In this document: positions 1 through 7,778 of the stretch, one piece after another
Layout: each line of letters opens with the position of its first letter
How positions within the stretch are numbered: position 1 is the first letter of the stretch
NCBI GenBank assembly: GCA_039808025.1
Contig: JBDHSK010000005.1
Coordinates: forward strand, 62,001-126,000
DNA: 64,000 bases
Direction of reading: 5' to 3'
From: Sandaracinobacteroides sp039808025
GTDB lineage: Bacteria; Pseudomonadota; Alphaproteobacteria; Sphingomonadales; Sphingomonadaceae
Translations under genes and position numbers: made by a program
Notes under the pieces: generated by a model
Databases searched by the model: none
Told to the model about the DNA's origin: nothing
What the model saw: only the letters and a program-made list of their open reading frames with translations

Positions 1-125
1 TTTTCAACAAGCACTTCTTTGCACCGTATGCGGCCACACCGACATTCAACCCCGGCGGCTATCTGCGAATCATGAGCCCTGAGGCCTTCCGCACCATCGG
101 CGCCACGGCGAGCTTCAGTTTCTGA
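1..125 (+). CDS. TonB-dependent receptor, C-terminal fragment
   Basis: This open frame enters from the left edge and stops at 123-125. The roughly 40 residues seen end in SFSF, the aromatic-terminated last beta-strand typical of outer-membrane beta-barrels, and the preceding TPTFNPGG and IGATASFSF resemble the end of TonB-dependent receptors. Only the last strand is visible, so the substrate cannot be read. The next gene on the same strand is a sugar permease, which suggests a carbohydrate-uptake locus in which the receptor moves oligosaccharide across the outer membrane. An alternative is another outer-membrane barrel protein. Confidence 0.6.
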   Translation, partial: FNKHFFAPYAATPTFNPGGYLRIMSPEAFRTIGATASFSF

Positions 126-237
126 TCGGGCAGGTGCGGGAATCACCCCACCGACTGCTTGTCGCGGTGCTGATGTTTGTGCAGAACACACCGCGAAGCC
201 GGAACCCAGGCAAGCCGGCGAAAAGGGGATGCGGCTG

Positions 238-1527
238 ATGGTGCAGGCTCTGGTGGGAACGACCGACGATACGCAAGTCGCTGGCGGCAGCGCCGGGGCA
301 GATGCCCCCGAGTTGCGCCTGTTCGTCATCGGCCTGTTCTTCATCTTTGGCGGCATCACGTCGTTGAACGATGTGATCATTCCCAAGCTGAAGGAACTGT
401 TCACCCTGAACTACACGCAAGCGATGCTGGTGCAGTTCTGCTTCTTCACTGCCTATCTGGTCATCGGCATTCCCGGGGCCAAGCTGGTGAAGAAGACCGG
501 CTACATGCGCGGCGCAGTCGCCGGCTTGCTGATCATGCTGGTGGGCTGCCTGCTGTTCATTCCGGCCTCACAGACCGCGACATACGGCCTGTTCCTCATG
601 GCATTGTTCGTGCTGGCAAGCGGGGTGGTGATCGTGCAGGTTGTCGCCAACCCGCTGATCTCGTTGCTGGGCCGGCCCGAAACCGCCCATAGCCGCCTGA
701 CCTTCGCCCAGGCGTTCAATTCGCTGGGCACCACCATCTTTCCGATCTTCGGCTCGATGCTGATTCTCGGCAGTCTGGCGGGTGTCAGTGCCGGGCAACT
801 GGAAGGTGCGGCGCTCGACAGCTACCGTACAGCGGAAAGCCGGGCGATCGTCCATGGCTATCTCGGCATCGCCGCGGCGCTGGCAGTGGTGGCGGGCGCC
901 GTGTGGCTGTTCCGCAATCGTCTGCCCAACGAACAGCATGCGCCCAGTGCCGGTCTTGCCGGGCTCGACCTGCTGCAACGCCCGCGCTTCGGCTTTGGCG
1001 CCTTGTGCATTTTCCTCTATGTGGGGGCCGAAGTGTCGATCGGGTCGCTGATCGTCAGCTACCTCACCCAGCCCCATGTCCTGGCGCTCGATGAACAGTC
1101 GGCCGGCAAGTTGATCGGTCTCTATTGGGGTGGCGCCATGGTCGGACGGTTCATCGGCTCGGCGGTGATGCGCCATGTCAGCCCCGGCCGGTTGCTGGCC
1201 ATGGTCGCTGTTGGCGCCATCACCCTCATTCTTATATCCGCCAACAGCCATGGCGCAGTTTCCGGCTATAGCCTGCTGGGCGTGGGGCTGATGAACGCCA
1301 TCATGTTCCCGACCATCTTCAGTCTCGCCTGCGAGAAGCTCGGCCCCCGCGCCGCCGATGGCTCGGGGATCATCAATGTCGCCATTTTCGGCGGCGCCGT
1401 GGTGCCGTTGGCCACCGGGGCGCTGGCCGACCTGACCGGCAGCCTGGCACTGGCGCTGGCATTGCCGGCGGCCTGCTATGCCGTGATCGCCGGCTACGGG
1501 GTCTATGCCCGCAACCCTGCGGCCTGA
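238..1527 (+). CDS. FHS-family sugar MFS transporter (glucose/galactose or fucose permease-like)
   Basis: A roughly 430-residue inner-membrane protein with about 12 hydrophobic segments, the usual size for the FHS branch (FucP/GluP) of the major facilitator superfamily. It starts its membrane part with FGGITSLNDVIIPKLK, matching the family pattern of a first helix followed by a conserved N/D and KxxF. It should import a hexose by proton symport. I chose ATG 238 because the AAAAGGGG Shine-Dalgarno abuts the ATG at 229 but sits 9 nt from 238. It follows a TonB receptor tail, consistent with a sugar-uptake locus. Exact substrate is not readable. Confidence 0.85.
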   Translation: MVQALVGTTDDTQVAGGSAGADAPELRLFVIGLFFIFGGITSLNDVIIPKLKELFTLNYTQAMLVQFCFFTAYLVIGIPGAKLVKKTGYMRGAVAGLLIMLVGCLLFIPASQTATYGLFLMALFVLASGVVIVQVVANPLISLLGRPETAHSRLTFAQAFNSLGTTIFPIFGSMLILGSLAGVSAGQLEGAALDSYRTAESRAIVHGYLGIAAALAVVAGAVWLFRNRLPNEQHAPSAGLAGLDLLQRPRFGFGALCIFLYVGAEVSIGSLIVSYLTQPHVLALDEQSAGKLIGLYWGGAMVGRFIGSAVMRHVSPGRLLAMVAVGAITLILISANSHGAVSGYSLLGVGLMNAIMFPTIFSLACEKLGPRAADGSGIINVAIFGGAVVPLATGALADLTGSLALALALPAACYAVIAGYGVYARNPAA

Positions 1528-1573
1528 TCAACGACGCCACAATCTGTTCCGTTGGTGCCGATACGCCAGCAGC

Positions 1574-2071
1574 TCAGCCCCGTCGGGCGGCATCGATGGC
1601 CGCCACGTCGATTTTCTGCATCGGCATCATGGCCTCGAAGGCGCGCCGCGCTTCGTCGCCGCCGGCAGCCATGGCGTCCATCAGGGTGCGCGGCGTGATC
1701 TGCCAGGAAACCCCCCATCGATCCTTGCACCATCCGCAGGCGCTTTCCTGCCCACCATTGCCGACGATGGCATTCCAGTAACGGTCGGTTTCCTGTTGAT
1801 CATTGGTGATGATCTGGAATGAAAAGGCCTCGCTTTGGGAAAACGCCGGCCCGCCATTCAGCCCGATGCAGGGAATTCCGGTAACCGTGAACGCAACCAT
1901 CAGCACATCACCTTTGCGCCCCGAGGGATAGTCGGCCGGCGCCCGGTAGACCATCCGCACGGCGCTGTCGGGAAACGTGTCAGCGTAAAAGCGGGCTGCC
2001 GCTTCGGCATCGTGATCATACCAGATGCAGATGCTGGCCGGTGCGCTCGATTGCCTAGTGCTGGTGCTCAT
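1574..2071 (-). CDS. VOC-superfamily / PhnB-like protein
   Basis: A 165-residue protein of the vicinal-oxygen-chelate fold, closest in pattern to PhnB-like proteins sometimes annotated as 3-demethylubiquinone methyltransferase-like. Visible features are ASICIWYDHDAEAAARFY at the N-terminus, the GIPCIGLNGGP strand, and the DRYWNAI and CGWCKDRWGVSWQI blocks typical of this family. The biochemical reaction of most PhnB-like proteins is unknown and I do not assign one. It stands alone between two unrelated genes; a GGGAGC ribosome site precedes the ATG. Confidence 0.8.
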   Translation of the reverse strand: MSTSTRQSSAPASICIWYDHDAEAAARFYADTFPDSAVRMVYRAPADYPSGRKGDVLMVAFTVTGIPCIGLNGGPAFSQSEAFSFQIITNDQQETDRYWNAIVGNGGQESACGWCKDRWGVSWQITPRTLMDAMAAGGDEARRAFEAMMPMQKIDVAAIDAARRG

Positions 2072-2162
2072 GCTCCCGCCTCCTGCTGGTCAGGCTGACA
2101 GGGGCCGATACTAGCATGCCCGGTCGACGCCGTCCCGGATTACCCGCGACCCACGACTTTCG

Positions 2163-3035
2163 TCATGCGGCTGGCTTCCACTTCACCGGAATGCGCAGGT
2201 AGCTCACGCCGTTGGCTTCGGCCTTGGGGAAGTTGCCGGCGCGGATATTGACCTGAATCGAGGGCAACAGCAGCCGGGGTACGGGCAAGCTGGCATCGCG
2301 GGCGGTGCGGGTGGCCACGAACACCTCTTCGGTTACCCCATCGTGGATATGCACATTGCCTCGGCGCTGGTCGCCAACCGTGGTCTCCCAGCGATAGTCG
2401 TCGCGCCCCGGTGCCTTGTAGTCGTGGCACAGAAACAGTCGGGTGTCGTCGGGCAGCGCCAGCAGCCGGCGGATCGACTGATAGAGCCTCTGGGCGTCAC
2501 CGCCGGGGAAATCGACCCGGGCGGTTCCGTAATCAGGCATGAACAGCGTGTCGCCAACGAATGCAACATTGCCGATGCGATAGGCGACATCGGCCGGCGT
2601 ATGGCCGGGAACATGCAGCACCTCTACCGTCAGGTTGCCCAGCGCGAAGCGGTCGCCATCATCGAACAGGCGATCGAAATCGGATCCGTCGGCGTGCAGA
2701 TCAGCCATCGCGAACACAGGGCGAAAGATCCGCTGCACCTCGCGGATGTGGGTGCCTATGCCAATCCATGCCCCGGTGTGCGCCTTGATGAAGGGGGCGG
2801 CCGACAGATGATCGGCATGGGCATGGGTCTCGAGTATCATGGTGATCCGCCAGCCCCGGGCGCTGGCGAAGGCGAGGATGCGCCGGGCCGAACGGGTGTC
2901 TGCCACGCCGCTTTCCAGGTCGAAATCGAGAACCGGATCGATGACTGCCGCCATACCGGTGGCGGGGTCACCGACCAGATAACTGATGGTGTTTGTCGGA
3001 TCGTCGAAGAAAGGCTCGATATGGGGTTCGGTCAT
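2163..3035 (-). CDS. MBL-fold persulfide dioxygenase-like hydrolase (ETHE1/Blh type)
   Basis: A 290-residue metallo-beta-lactamase-fold enzyme. The metal signature HAHADH lies at residues 71-76, followed by PGHTPADVAY, GDTLF and the CHDY histidine. This pattern fits ETHE1-type persulfide dioxygenases and the Blh proteins of sulfide operons, which oxidise glutathione persulfide to sulfite using one non-haem iron. It diverges from an ArsR-type regulator followed by a rhodanese and a TauE/SafE exporter, which supports sulfide detoxification. I chose ATG 3035 because GGAGG lies 6 nt upstream; it touches the ATG at 3041. No DUF442 domain is fused, unlike rhizobial Blh. Confidence 0.85.
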   Translation of the reverse strand: MTEPHIEPFFDDPTNTISYLVGDPATGMAAVIDPVLDFDLESGVADTRSARRILAFASARGWRITMILETHAHADHLSAAPFIKAHTGAWIGIGTHIREVQRIFRPVFAMADLHADGSDFDRLFDDGDRFALGNLTVEVLHVPGHTPADVAYRIGNVAFVGDTLFMPDYGTARVDFPGGDAQRLYQSIRRLLALPDDTRLFLCHDYKAPGRDDYRWETTVGDQRRGNVHIHDGVTEEVFVATRTARDASLPVPRLLLPSIQVNIRAGNFPKAEANGVSYLRIPVKWKPAA

Positions 3036-3051
3036 GATCATCCTCCGTTAT

Positions 3052-3103
3052 CGGTTGACATATATTAGTTAAAGCTATATTAGCAATACCTAACGGAGTA
3101 GGA
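3052..3103. promoter_or_regulatory. Divergent promoter/operator between persulfide dioxygenase and ArsR-type regulator
   Basis: This short AT-rich gap in a GC-rich region holds TTGACA at 3055-3060 and the repeated heptamer TATATTA at 3061-3067 and 3076-3082. The second copy could serve as a rightward -10 box. AT-rich repeats of this type are the known operators of BigR/SqrR persulfide repressors, so binding here would control both directions. A GGAG ribosome site at 3094-3097 serves the regulator gene. Binding is inferred from position and composition only. Confidence 0.55.
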
Positions 3104-3451
3104 ATGATGCTGAAGCCGCTGGTGGACCTGGGTGTGTTCGAAGCGAAGGCGGGGCAGGTTGCGGACAGGTTGAAAGCCATCGGCAATGCCCGTCGGCTGA
3201 TGCTGTTGTGCAAACTGATCGAGCATGGAGAACTGCCGGTGGGTGACCTCGCCCGCGAAACCGGGCTGTCGCAATCCGCCTGCTCGCAGCATCTTGCGAA
3301 AATGCGTCACGAGGGTCTGGTGACTTTCCATCGCGACAGTCAGACCCTGCGCTACCGGATCGCCGATCCGCGGATCGAGACGCTGCTCGCCACACTCTAC
3401 CAGCTGTATTGCAAGGACGGATCAGATGACGATACCCCACCTTTCCCCTGA
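3104..3451 (+). CDS. ArsR-family regulator, BigR/SqrR-like persulfide sensor
   Basis: A 115-residue winged-helix repressor. The helix-turn-helix runs over about residues 44-68 (VGDLARETGLSQSACSQHLA). Cys36 in LMLLCKL and Cys103 in YQLYCKD lie about 67 residues apart, matching the two cysteines that form an intramolecular polysulfide link in BigR and SqrR. This implies derepression of the sulfide genes by persulfides. Its stop overlaps the rhodanese start by 26 nt, so the two are cotranscribed. An extra Cys60 sits in the recognition helix region. Assignment to the persulfide-sensing subgroup rests on cysteine spacing and neighbours. Confidence 0.85.
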   Translation: MMLKPLVDLGVFEAKAGQVADRLKAIGNARRLMLLCKLIEHGELPVGDLARETGLSQSACSQHLAKMRHEGLVTFHRDSQTLRYRIADPRIETLLATLYQLYCKDGSDDDTPPFP

Positions 3452-3953
3452 CGAGGCGCACGCCATGATCGATGCCGGCGCGCGCGTTATCGACATTCGC
3501 ACCGCTGCCGAACATGCGCGTGAACGCATCCCGGGTGCTGTCAACCTGCCACTCGAGAAGATCGCCGACCTGACCCATGACGGGCGGCCGGTAGTGTTTT
3601 TCTGCCGGTCGGGAATGCGCACGGCCACCTGCGCCGGGCAGCTGGCGGCGGCAGTGGAAGACACGCCCGCCTATATCCTGAAAGGTGGAATCGAGGCATG
3701 GCGCAAGGCAGGCCATGCAACAGTCATCGATCATTCGCAGCCGATCGACATCATGCGGCAGGTCCAGATCGTGGCGGGGACGCTGGTGCTGGCCGGGGTG
3801 CTGTTCGGCCTGTTCGTCACCCCGGCCCTCTTCGGCCTGTCGGCCTTCGTTGGCGCCGGGCTGATCCTTGCCGGCCTGACCGGCTGGTGCGGCATGGCGA
3901 AACTGCTGCAGATCATGCCCTGGAACCGCGCCGGCAACCCTTCCCGGACCTGA
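3426..3953 (+). CDS. Rhodanese-DUF2892 fusion membrane protein
   Basis: A 175-residue protein with an N-terminal rhodanese domain (about residues 5-100) and a C-terminal DUF2892 domain with two membrane helices (about 115-160). The active-site loop CRSGMR carries the persulfide-forming Cys60, and DIRTAAEHARERIPGAVNLP is the usual rhodanese substrate-side motif. It should transfer sulfane sulfur at the inner face of the cytoplasmic membrane. It sits between the persulfide-type repressor and a TauE/SafE exporter, as in many sulfide-detoxification operons. Confidence 0.9.
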   Translation: MTIPHLSPDEAHAMIDAGARVIDIRTAAEHARERIPGAVNLPLEKIADLTHDGRPVVFFCRSGMRTATCAGQLAAAVEDTPAYILKGGIEAWRKAGHATVIDHSQPIDIMRQVQIVAGTLVLAGVLFGLFVTPALFGLSAFVGAGLILAGLTGWCGMAKLLQIMPWNRAGNPSRT

Positions 3954-3996
3954 AAGATCATCCGAACAGGCCGCAATTCTGTCAGCAAAGGCCAAC

Positions 3997-4779
3997 GTGG
4001 ATATCGTCACTATTCTGGCAACGCTGGTCTCCGGCAGCCTGATCGGCCTGATTCTGGGCCTGGTGGGCGGCGGCGGATCGATTCTGGCCGTGCCGCTCCT
4101 TGTTTATGTCGTCGGTGTCGAGACAACCCATGCCGCCATCGGGACTGCAGCGGTCGCCGTTGCCGCCAATGCCTTCGCCAGCCTGATCGGCCACGCCCGG
4201 GCAGGACGGGTCAAATGGCCGTGTGCCACTGTATTTGCTGCAGCCGGCATCATCGGTGCCGCGCTTGGTGCCGGGATGGGCAAGGTGTTCGACGACGGAA
4301 AGCTGCTGGTTCTGTTCGGGGCGCTGATGATTGGTGTCGGCCTGGTGATGCTGCGCAAGCGGCAGGTGACGGTGGCAGCGGATGTGTGCCTGACGCGCGA
4401 GACTGCTGTCAGATTGTTACCCCGGATTGTTCCCATTGGTTTCGGAGTGGGTCTGGCTGCGGGTTTCTTCGGGATCGGCGGTGGATTCCTTATCGTGCCC
4501 GGCCTGATGGCAGCGACTGCCATGCCGATGATGTATGCGATCGGCAGCTCGCTGGTTGTCGTGACCGCGCTGGGGTTCACGACGGCTATTTCCTATGCAC
4601 TATCGGGATTGGTTGACTGGCAGATCACGGCGCTGCTGATCGCCGGCGGCGTTGCCGGAACCATTGCCGGCGTTGCACTTGGGCACCATTTATCCGTTTC
4701 CCGCAAAGGTCTTCTCGAGAAGGGCTTTGCCATCATGGTGATCGCGGTCGGCAGCTATATCCTGGTGTCATCGTTCTGA
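3997..4779 (+). CDS. TauE/SafE (TSUP) family sulfite exporter
   Basis: A 260-residue integral membrane protein with two repeated halves. Each half has the TSUP motif of a glycine-rich loop after the first helix: GLVGGGGSILAVPLL near residue 25 and GFFGIGGGFLIVPGL near residue 155. In this context it probably exports sulfite or thiosulfate made by the persulfide dioxygenase and rhodanese. It begins with GTG at 3997 preceded by AAAGG. The 43-nt gap to the rhodanese gene suggests the same operon. Confidence 0.85.
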   Translation: MDIVTILATLVSGSLIGLILGLVGGGGSILAVPLLVYVVGVETTHAAIGTAAVAVAANAFASLIGHARAGRVKWPCATVFAAAGIIGAALGAGMGKVFDDGKLLVLFGALMIGVGLVMLRKRQVTVAADVCLTRETAVRLLPRIVPIGFGVGLAAGFFGIGGGFLIVPGLMAATAMPMMYAIGSSLVVVTALGFTTAISYALSGLVDWQITALLIAGGVAGTIAGVALGHHLSVSRKGLLEKGFAIMVIAVGSYILVSSF

Positions 4780-4958
4780 ACTGCCGCAATACTGCCGGGC
4801 CCTGGCGTCCATCACCTGTCCCGAAGCTACCCGTTCCATCTGGGTGACGATCTGATCGCCAGACCAAAGGCCACTTCCGTTCTTCAGGCGAATGCGCCGG
4901 TTGTGTGCCCGGTAGCCAGCGCATAGGTTGCCGGCACCACCCGCAACGGAGTGCCTGC

Positions 4959-6083
4959 ATGACCCGTATCACCGCCGCCGTCCTGCGCCACGAAGGCAGC
5001 GCCACGCCGTACGCCACCTCGAAACCGCTGGAAATCGCACAGCTGGAACTGGCGCCGCCGCGCCCCGGCGAGCTGCTGGTCCGCATCGATGCCGCCGGTA
5101 TCTGCCACAGTGACCTGTCGGTCGTGAACGGCGACCGGCCACGGCCGCTGCCAATGGCGCTTGGACACGAGGCCAGCGGCATCATCGAGGCTCTGGGTGA
5201 CCCGCACGACAGTGGCTTTGCCATTGGCGACCGGGTGGTGCTGGTGTTTCTGCCAGCCTGCGGCGAATGCCGGCGCTGCGCTGCGGGCGAAGGCTATCTG
5301 TGCGAAACCGCTGCCACCGCCAACACGCGCGGCGAGCTGTTACGCGGTGGTGTGAGACTGGGCGATCACCATGGCCCGGTGCGGCACCACCTCGGTGTTT
5401 CCGCCTTCGCATCCCATGCCGTGGTCGACCGTCGGTCAGCCGTGAAGATCGACCATGACATCCCTGCCGCCATTGCCGCCCTGTTCGGCTGTGCGGTGCT
5501 GACGGGTGTTGGCGCGGTGATGAACAGCGCCACCGTGCGGCCAGGCGAAAGCGTGCTGATCTATGGGTTGGGCGGCGTTGGGCTGGCGGCACTGCTGGGG
5601 GCGGCGGCCACCGGCGCCAATCCCTTACTCGCCATCGACCCATCGCCAGAGAAATGCGCGCTGGCGATCGAACTTGGTGCCGTTGCAGCCGTCACGCCAG
5701 ATGCCGCCGGAGAAATGCTGGCGGCGCACCTGCCCGGCGGTGTCGATGTGGTGATCGAAACCGTGGGCAAGGCGGCAGTGCTGGCCAATGCCATCGCCGC
5801 CGGACGCCGGGGCGCGCGTATCGTGACGGTGGGCTTGCCCAACCCCGCCGATATGCTGACCATTCCCGCCGTATCGCTGGTGGCGGGTGGCAAGACGCTG
5901 ATCGGAAGCTACATGGGCTCGGCGATACCGGCGCGCGACATTCCCCGTTATATCGGGCTGTGGCGGGCCGGGCGCCTGCCGGTGGAACGTTTGCTCACAT
6001 CGGTCAGCCCGCTTGGCGCCATCAACGGCCTGCTCGATGCGCTGGCCGCCGGCCAGGCTGTGCGCCAGGTGGTGGTGCCCTGA
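4959..6083 (+). CDS. Zinc-dependent alcohol dehydrogenase (MDR family)
   Basis: A 374-residue medium-chain dehydrogenase. Catalytic zinc ligands appear as GICHSD and GHEASG, the structural zinc cysteines as CGECRRCAAGEGYLC, and the NAD-binding GLGGVG lies mid-protein. It most resembles class III-like or aryl-alcohol dehydrogenases that oxidise primary alcohols with NAD. I chose ATG 4959, which has GGAG 7 nt upstream and begins directly with the family's N-terminal strand; a frame extension to 4905 has no such support. No partner genes indicate the substrate. Confidence 0.87.
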   Translation: MTRITAAVLRHEGSATPYATSKPLEIAQLELAPPRPGELLVRIDAAGICHSDLSVVNGDRPRPLPMALGHEASGIIEALGDPHDSGFAIGDRVVLVFLPACGECRRCAAGEGYLCETAATANTRGELLRGGVRLGDHHGPVRHHLGVSAFASHAVVDRRSAVKIDHDIPAAIAALFGCAVLTGVGAVMNSATVRPGESVLIYGLGGVGLAALLGAAATGANPLLAIDPSPEKCALAIELGAVAAVTPDAAGEMLAAHLPGGVDVVIETVGKAAVLANAIAAGRRGARIVTVGLPNPADMLTIPAVSLVAGGKTLIGSYMGSAIPARDIPRYIGLWRAGRLPVERLLTSVSPLGAINGLLDALAAGQAVRQVVVP

Positions 6084-6101
6084 AACGGTAACGATCATCA
6101 G

Positions 6102-6476
6102 GTGGTTCCGGGGCAGCACCCAATAGCCACGCCGGAAGCTGTGCCAGGAATTTCGCTGGATGCGCGGTGCCAGCTCTACCTGGGGGCCGACTGGCCGACC
6201 CTGGCCGGATCTGCGCCGGTTGCGGCCCAGATATGTGCGACACCGTGGTGCTGGCGGCGCAGGCAAGAGAGTGGCGCGGAAGGGACGCACGCAGACATCG
6301 CCTTGGCCGATGACATCCCGGACCGCTATGTCGACCGTATGCTGCGGCTGGCCTGTCTCGCGCCCGAAGTGTTGGGGCTGACCTGCGGGCGTAGGCCCTT
6401 GGCAGTCAGCCTCTACGATCTGTGTTTTCTGGCGGAAGCGACCTGGCACGGACAGGTCGCCTGCGCGCTCGACTGA
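6102..6476 (+). pseudogene. Fragment resembling the C-terminal HTH region of a site-specific recombinase
   Basis: The second half of this frame, from about 6240 onward, reads like the conserved tail of alphaproteobacterial recombinase-family proteins: DIPDRYVDRMLRLACLAPEVL followed by RRPLAVSLYDLC. In those proteins the segment is a helix-turn-helix after the catalytic parts. Here no resolvase domain or start of the parent gene precedes it, and the first half looks non-coding, so I read it as a remnant. It lies at the left boundary of the mobile region, consistent with an old integration scar. The similarity is from memory of the family and should be confirmed by alignment. Confidence 0.5.
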
Positions 6477-6479
6477 CGT

Positions 6480-7316
6480 TCAGTGAAAGCTCGCCTGAAA
6501 CGTCGTCGCCGTCAGCGAGACATGGGCATCGAGTGGCGGGTGCAACTCGAACGCCTTCGGCTCGCGCGCGAAGTTCCAGAGCCGGAACAGGCACCATTCC
6601 GACCGGCGCTCTTCGGCCACGGCCAGCTCGTTGCGGGTGATGTGGAACGGCGTGCGTTCCCAGCCGTTCGTCGTCTTCACCTCGATCAGACGCGCCCGGC
6701 CATCCGGCGCAAAGCTGGCAATGTCATAGCCCGCGCCATCGCCATCCTCCCCTGACACCCAGCGGACCTTGCGCGCCAGGTCATCGCGCCCCGACGCCCG
6801 CAGCGCCGCCCGCTCATGCGCCAGCACACGCTCCTCGCCCGCGCGGCCGAGAGCCCGGTTCCGCTCGTCCCTGCCCGCCACGTCGAACTTGCGGGCGATG
6901 TGCAGCATCTGCTCCAGTTCCTGCGGTAGAGGCTGGTTTGACAGTGTCGGCGGCGGCCCGATCCAGATCTGTGTCGCCTCGCGCAGGCCGCCTGCGGGGC
7001 GCAGGCCAGGCTGACGGCTGATCCAGGCCGGATTCAGCGCCAGCCACCGCGCCACGGCATCCGCCAGGGTCATCTGGAAGTTGAACGCGGGCTTGTAGCC
7101 GGGAATCCAGTCCTCGCCGAGTCCTTTCAGCACCGCGCTGATGTTCTGGTGCTTGAACTCGATCGATCCCTCTGACCGGTTGTTCAGCAGCGGCAGCAGC
7201 GCGCGGCGGTGCTCGGCCTTGTTGTAATGGCGCGCGGAGATGTCGTCGGCCAGCATCGCGAAATAATCCGCGACAATCAGGTCATTCTCTTCATTCGTCC
7301 ACGGTCCGTTTGACAT
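6480..7316 (-). CDS. DUF3883 domain protein (nuclease-like, defence-associated)
   Basis: A 278-residue protein whose C-terminal part is a DUF3883 domain: GRAGEERVLAHER, then AGYDIASF, then ARLIEVKTT. The D...EVK pattern matches a PD-(D/E)XK nuclease core, and DUF3883 is common in restriction and phage-defence loci. The N-terminal half (NEENDLIVADYFAML and the following helices) recurs in such proteins, though I do not know its function. It lies downstream of the seven-gene R-M operon on the same strand but is separated by 460 bp and a terminator, so it is probably expressed on its own. Confidence 0.75.
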   Translation of the reverse strand: MSNGPWTNEENDLIVADYFAMLADDISARHYNKAEHRRALLPLLNNRSEGSIEFKHQNISAVLKGLGEDWIPGYKPAFNFQMTLADAVARWLALNPAWISRQPGLRPAGGLREATQIWIGPPPTLSNQPLPQELEQMLHIARKFDVAGRDERNRALGRAGEERVLAHERAALRASGRDDLARKVRWVSGEDGDGAGYDIASFAPDGRARLIEVKTTNGWERTPFHITRNELAVAEERRSEWCLFRLWNFAREPKAFELHPPLDAHVSLTATTFQASFH

Positions 7317-7778
7317 GCCGACAGGCTAGGGGGAGGAAATCCAATTGTCATTTGGGAATCCGCGCAGTCATTCGATGCCATGCGAAGGACCACGCCGCTT
7401 CCGGGTGTCTCAAGTCGCATCGGTAGCAGACGCACCTACCTCAACTGCAGTGCAATCCCTTTTTCATCAGGCAGCTGAAAAGGCATGTGGTTTTTAATCC
7501 ATTTCGATTTGTGTGAAGGGCCGATGGCAAGAGACACGGTGTGATCAGAGACCGGTTACGGGACAGAGGCCAGTCTCCGGAAGTCTGATGGCTAGGCCAG
7601 GCCCCATTGAAACCAAAAGATAAAAAGCCCCATCAGGGGCTTCATCAGGGATTCGCGACGTTAGTGTGGCGGGCCGCGACCGATAGTGATGATCACTACG
7701 TTTACGCCATAGCCCTACGATAATGGCTCATGCGATCGAACATAAGCAGCAGCGCGCCCGGCACATCCTAGCAGCTTC
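7317..7778. other. Intergenic region between DUF3883 and AIPR genes
   Basis: About 460 bp without a convincing open frame. It is more AT-rich than its surroundings near 7480-7520. Apart from the leftward terminator at 7620-7642 I see no gene. The part between 7317 and 7600 must contain the promoter of the DUF3883 gene, but no clear -35/-10 pair stands out. Confidence 0.6.
7620..7642 (-). terminator. Rho-independent terminator of the R-M operon
   Basis: Read leftward, a perfect 7-bp stem (AAGCCCC at 7625-7631 pairing with GGGGCTT at 7636-7642, loop of 4) is followed by a run of T from the complement of 7622-7626. It lies about 137 nt past the stop of the AIPR gene, the last gene of the operon. 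Confidence 0.85.

Noticed and set aside
6084..7778. A direct repeat of the tRNA-Ser 3' end marking the left attachment site
   Set aside because: I looked for sequences like the last 20 bases of the tRNA in both orientations and saw none. Serine recombinases need only short core identity, so the left site is undefined.
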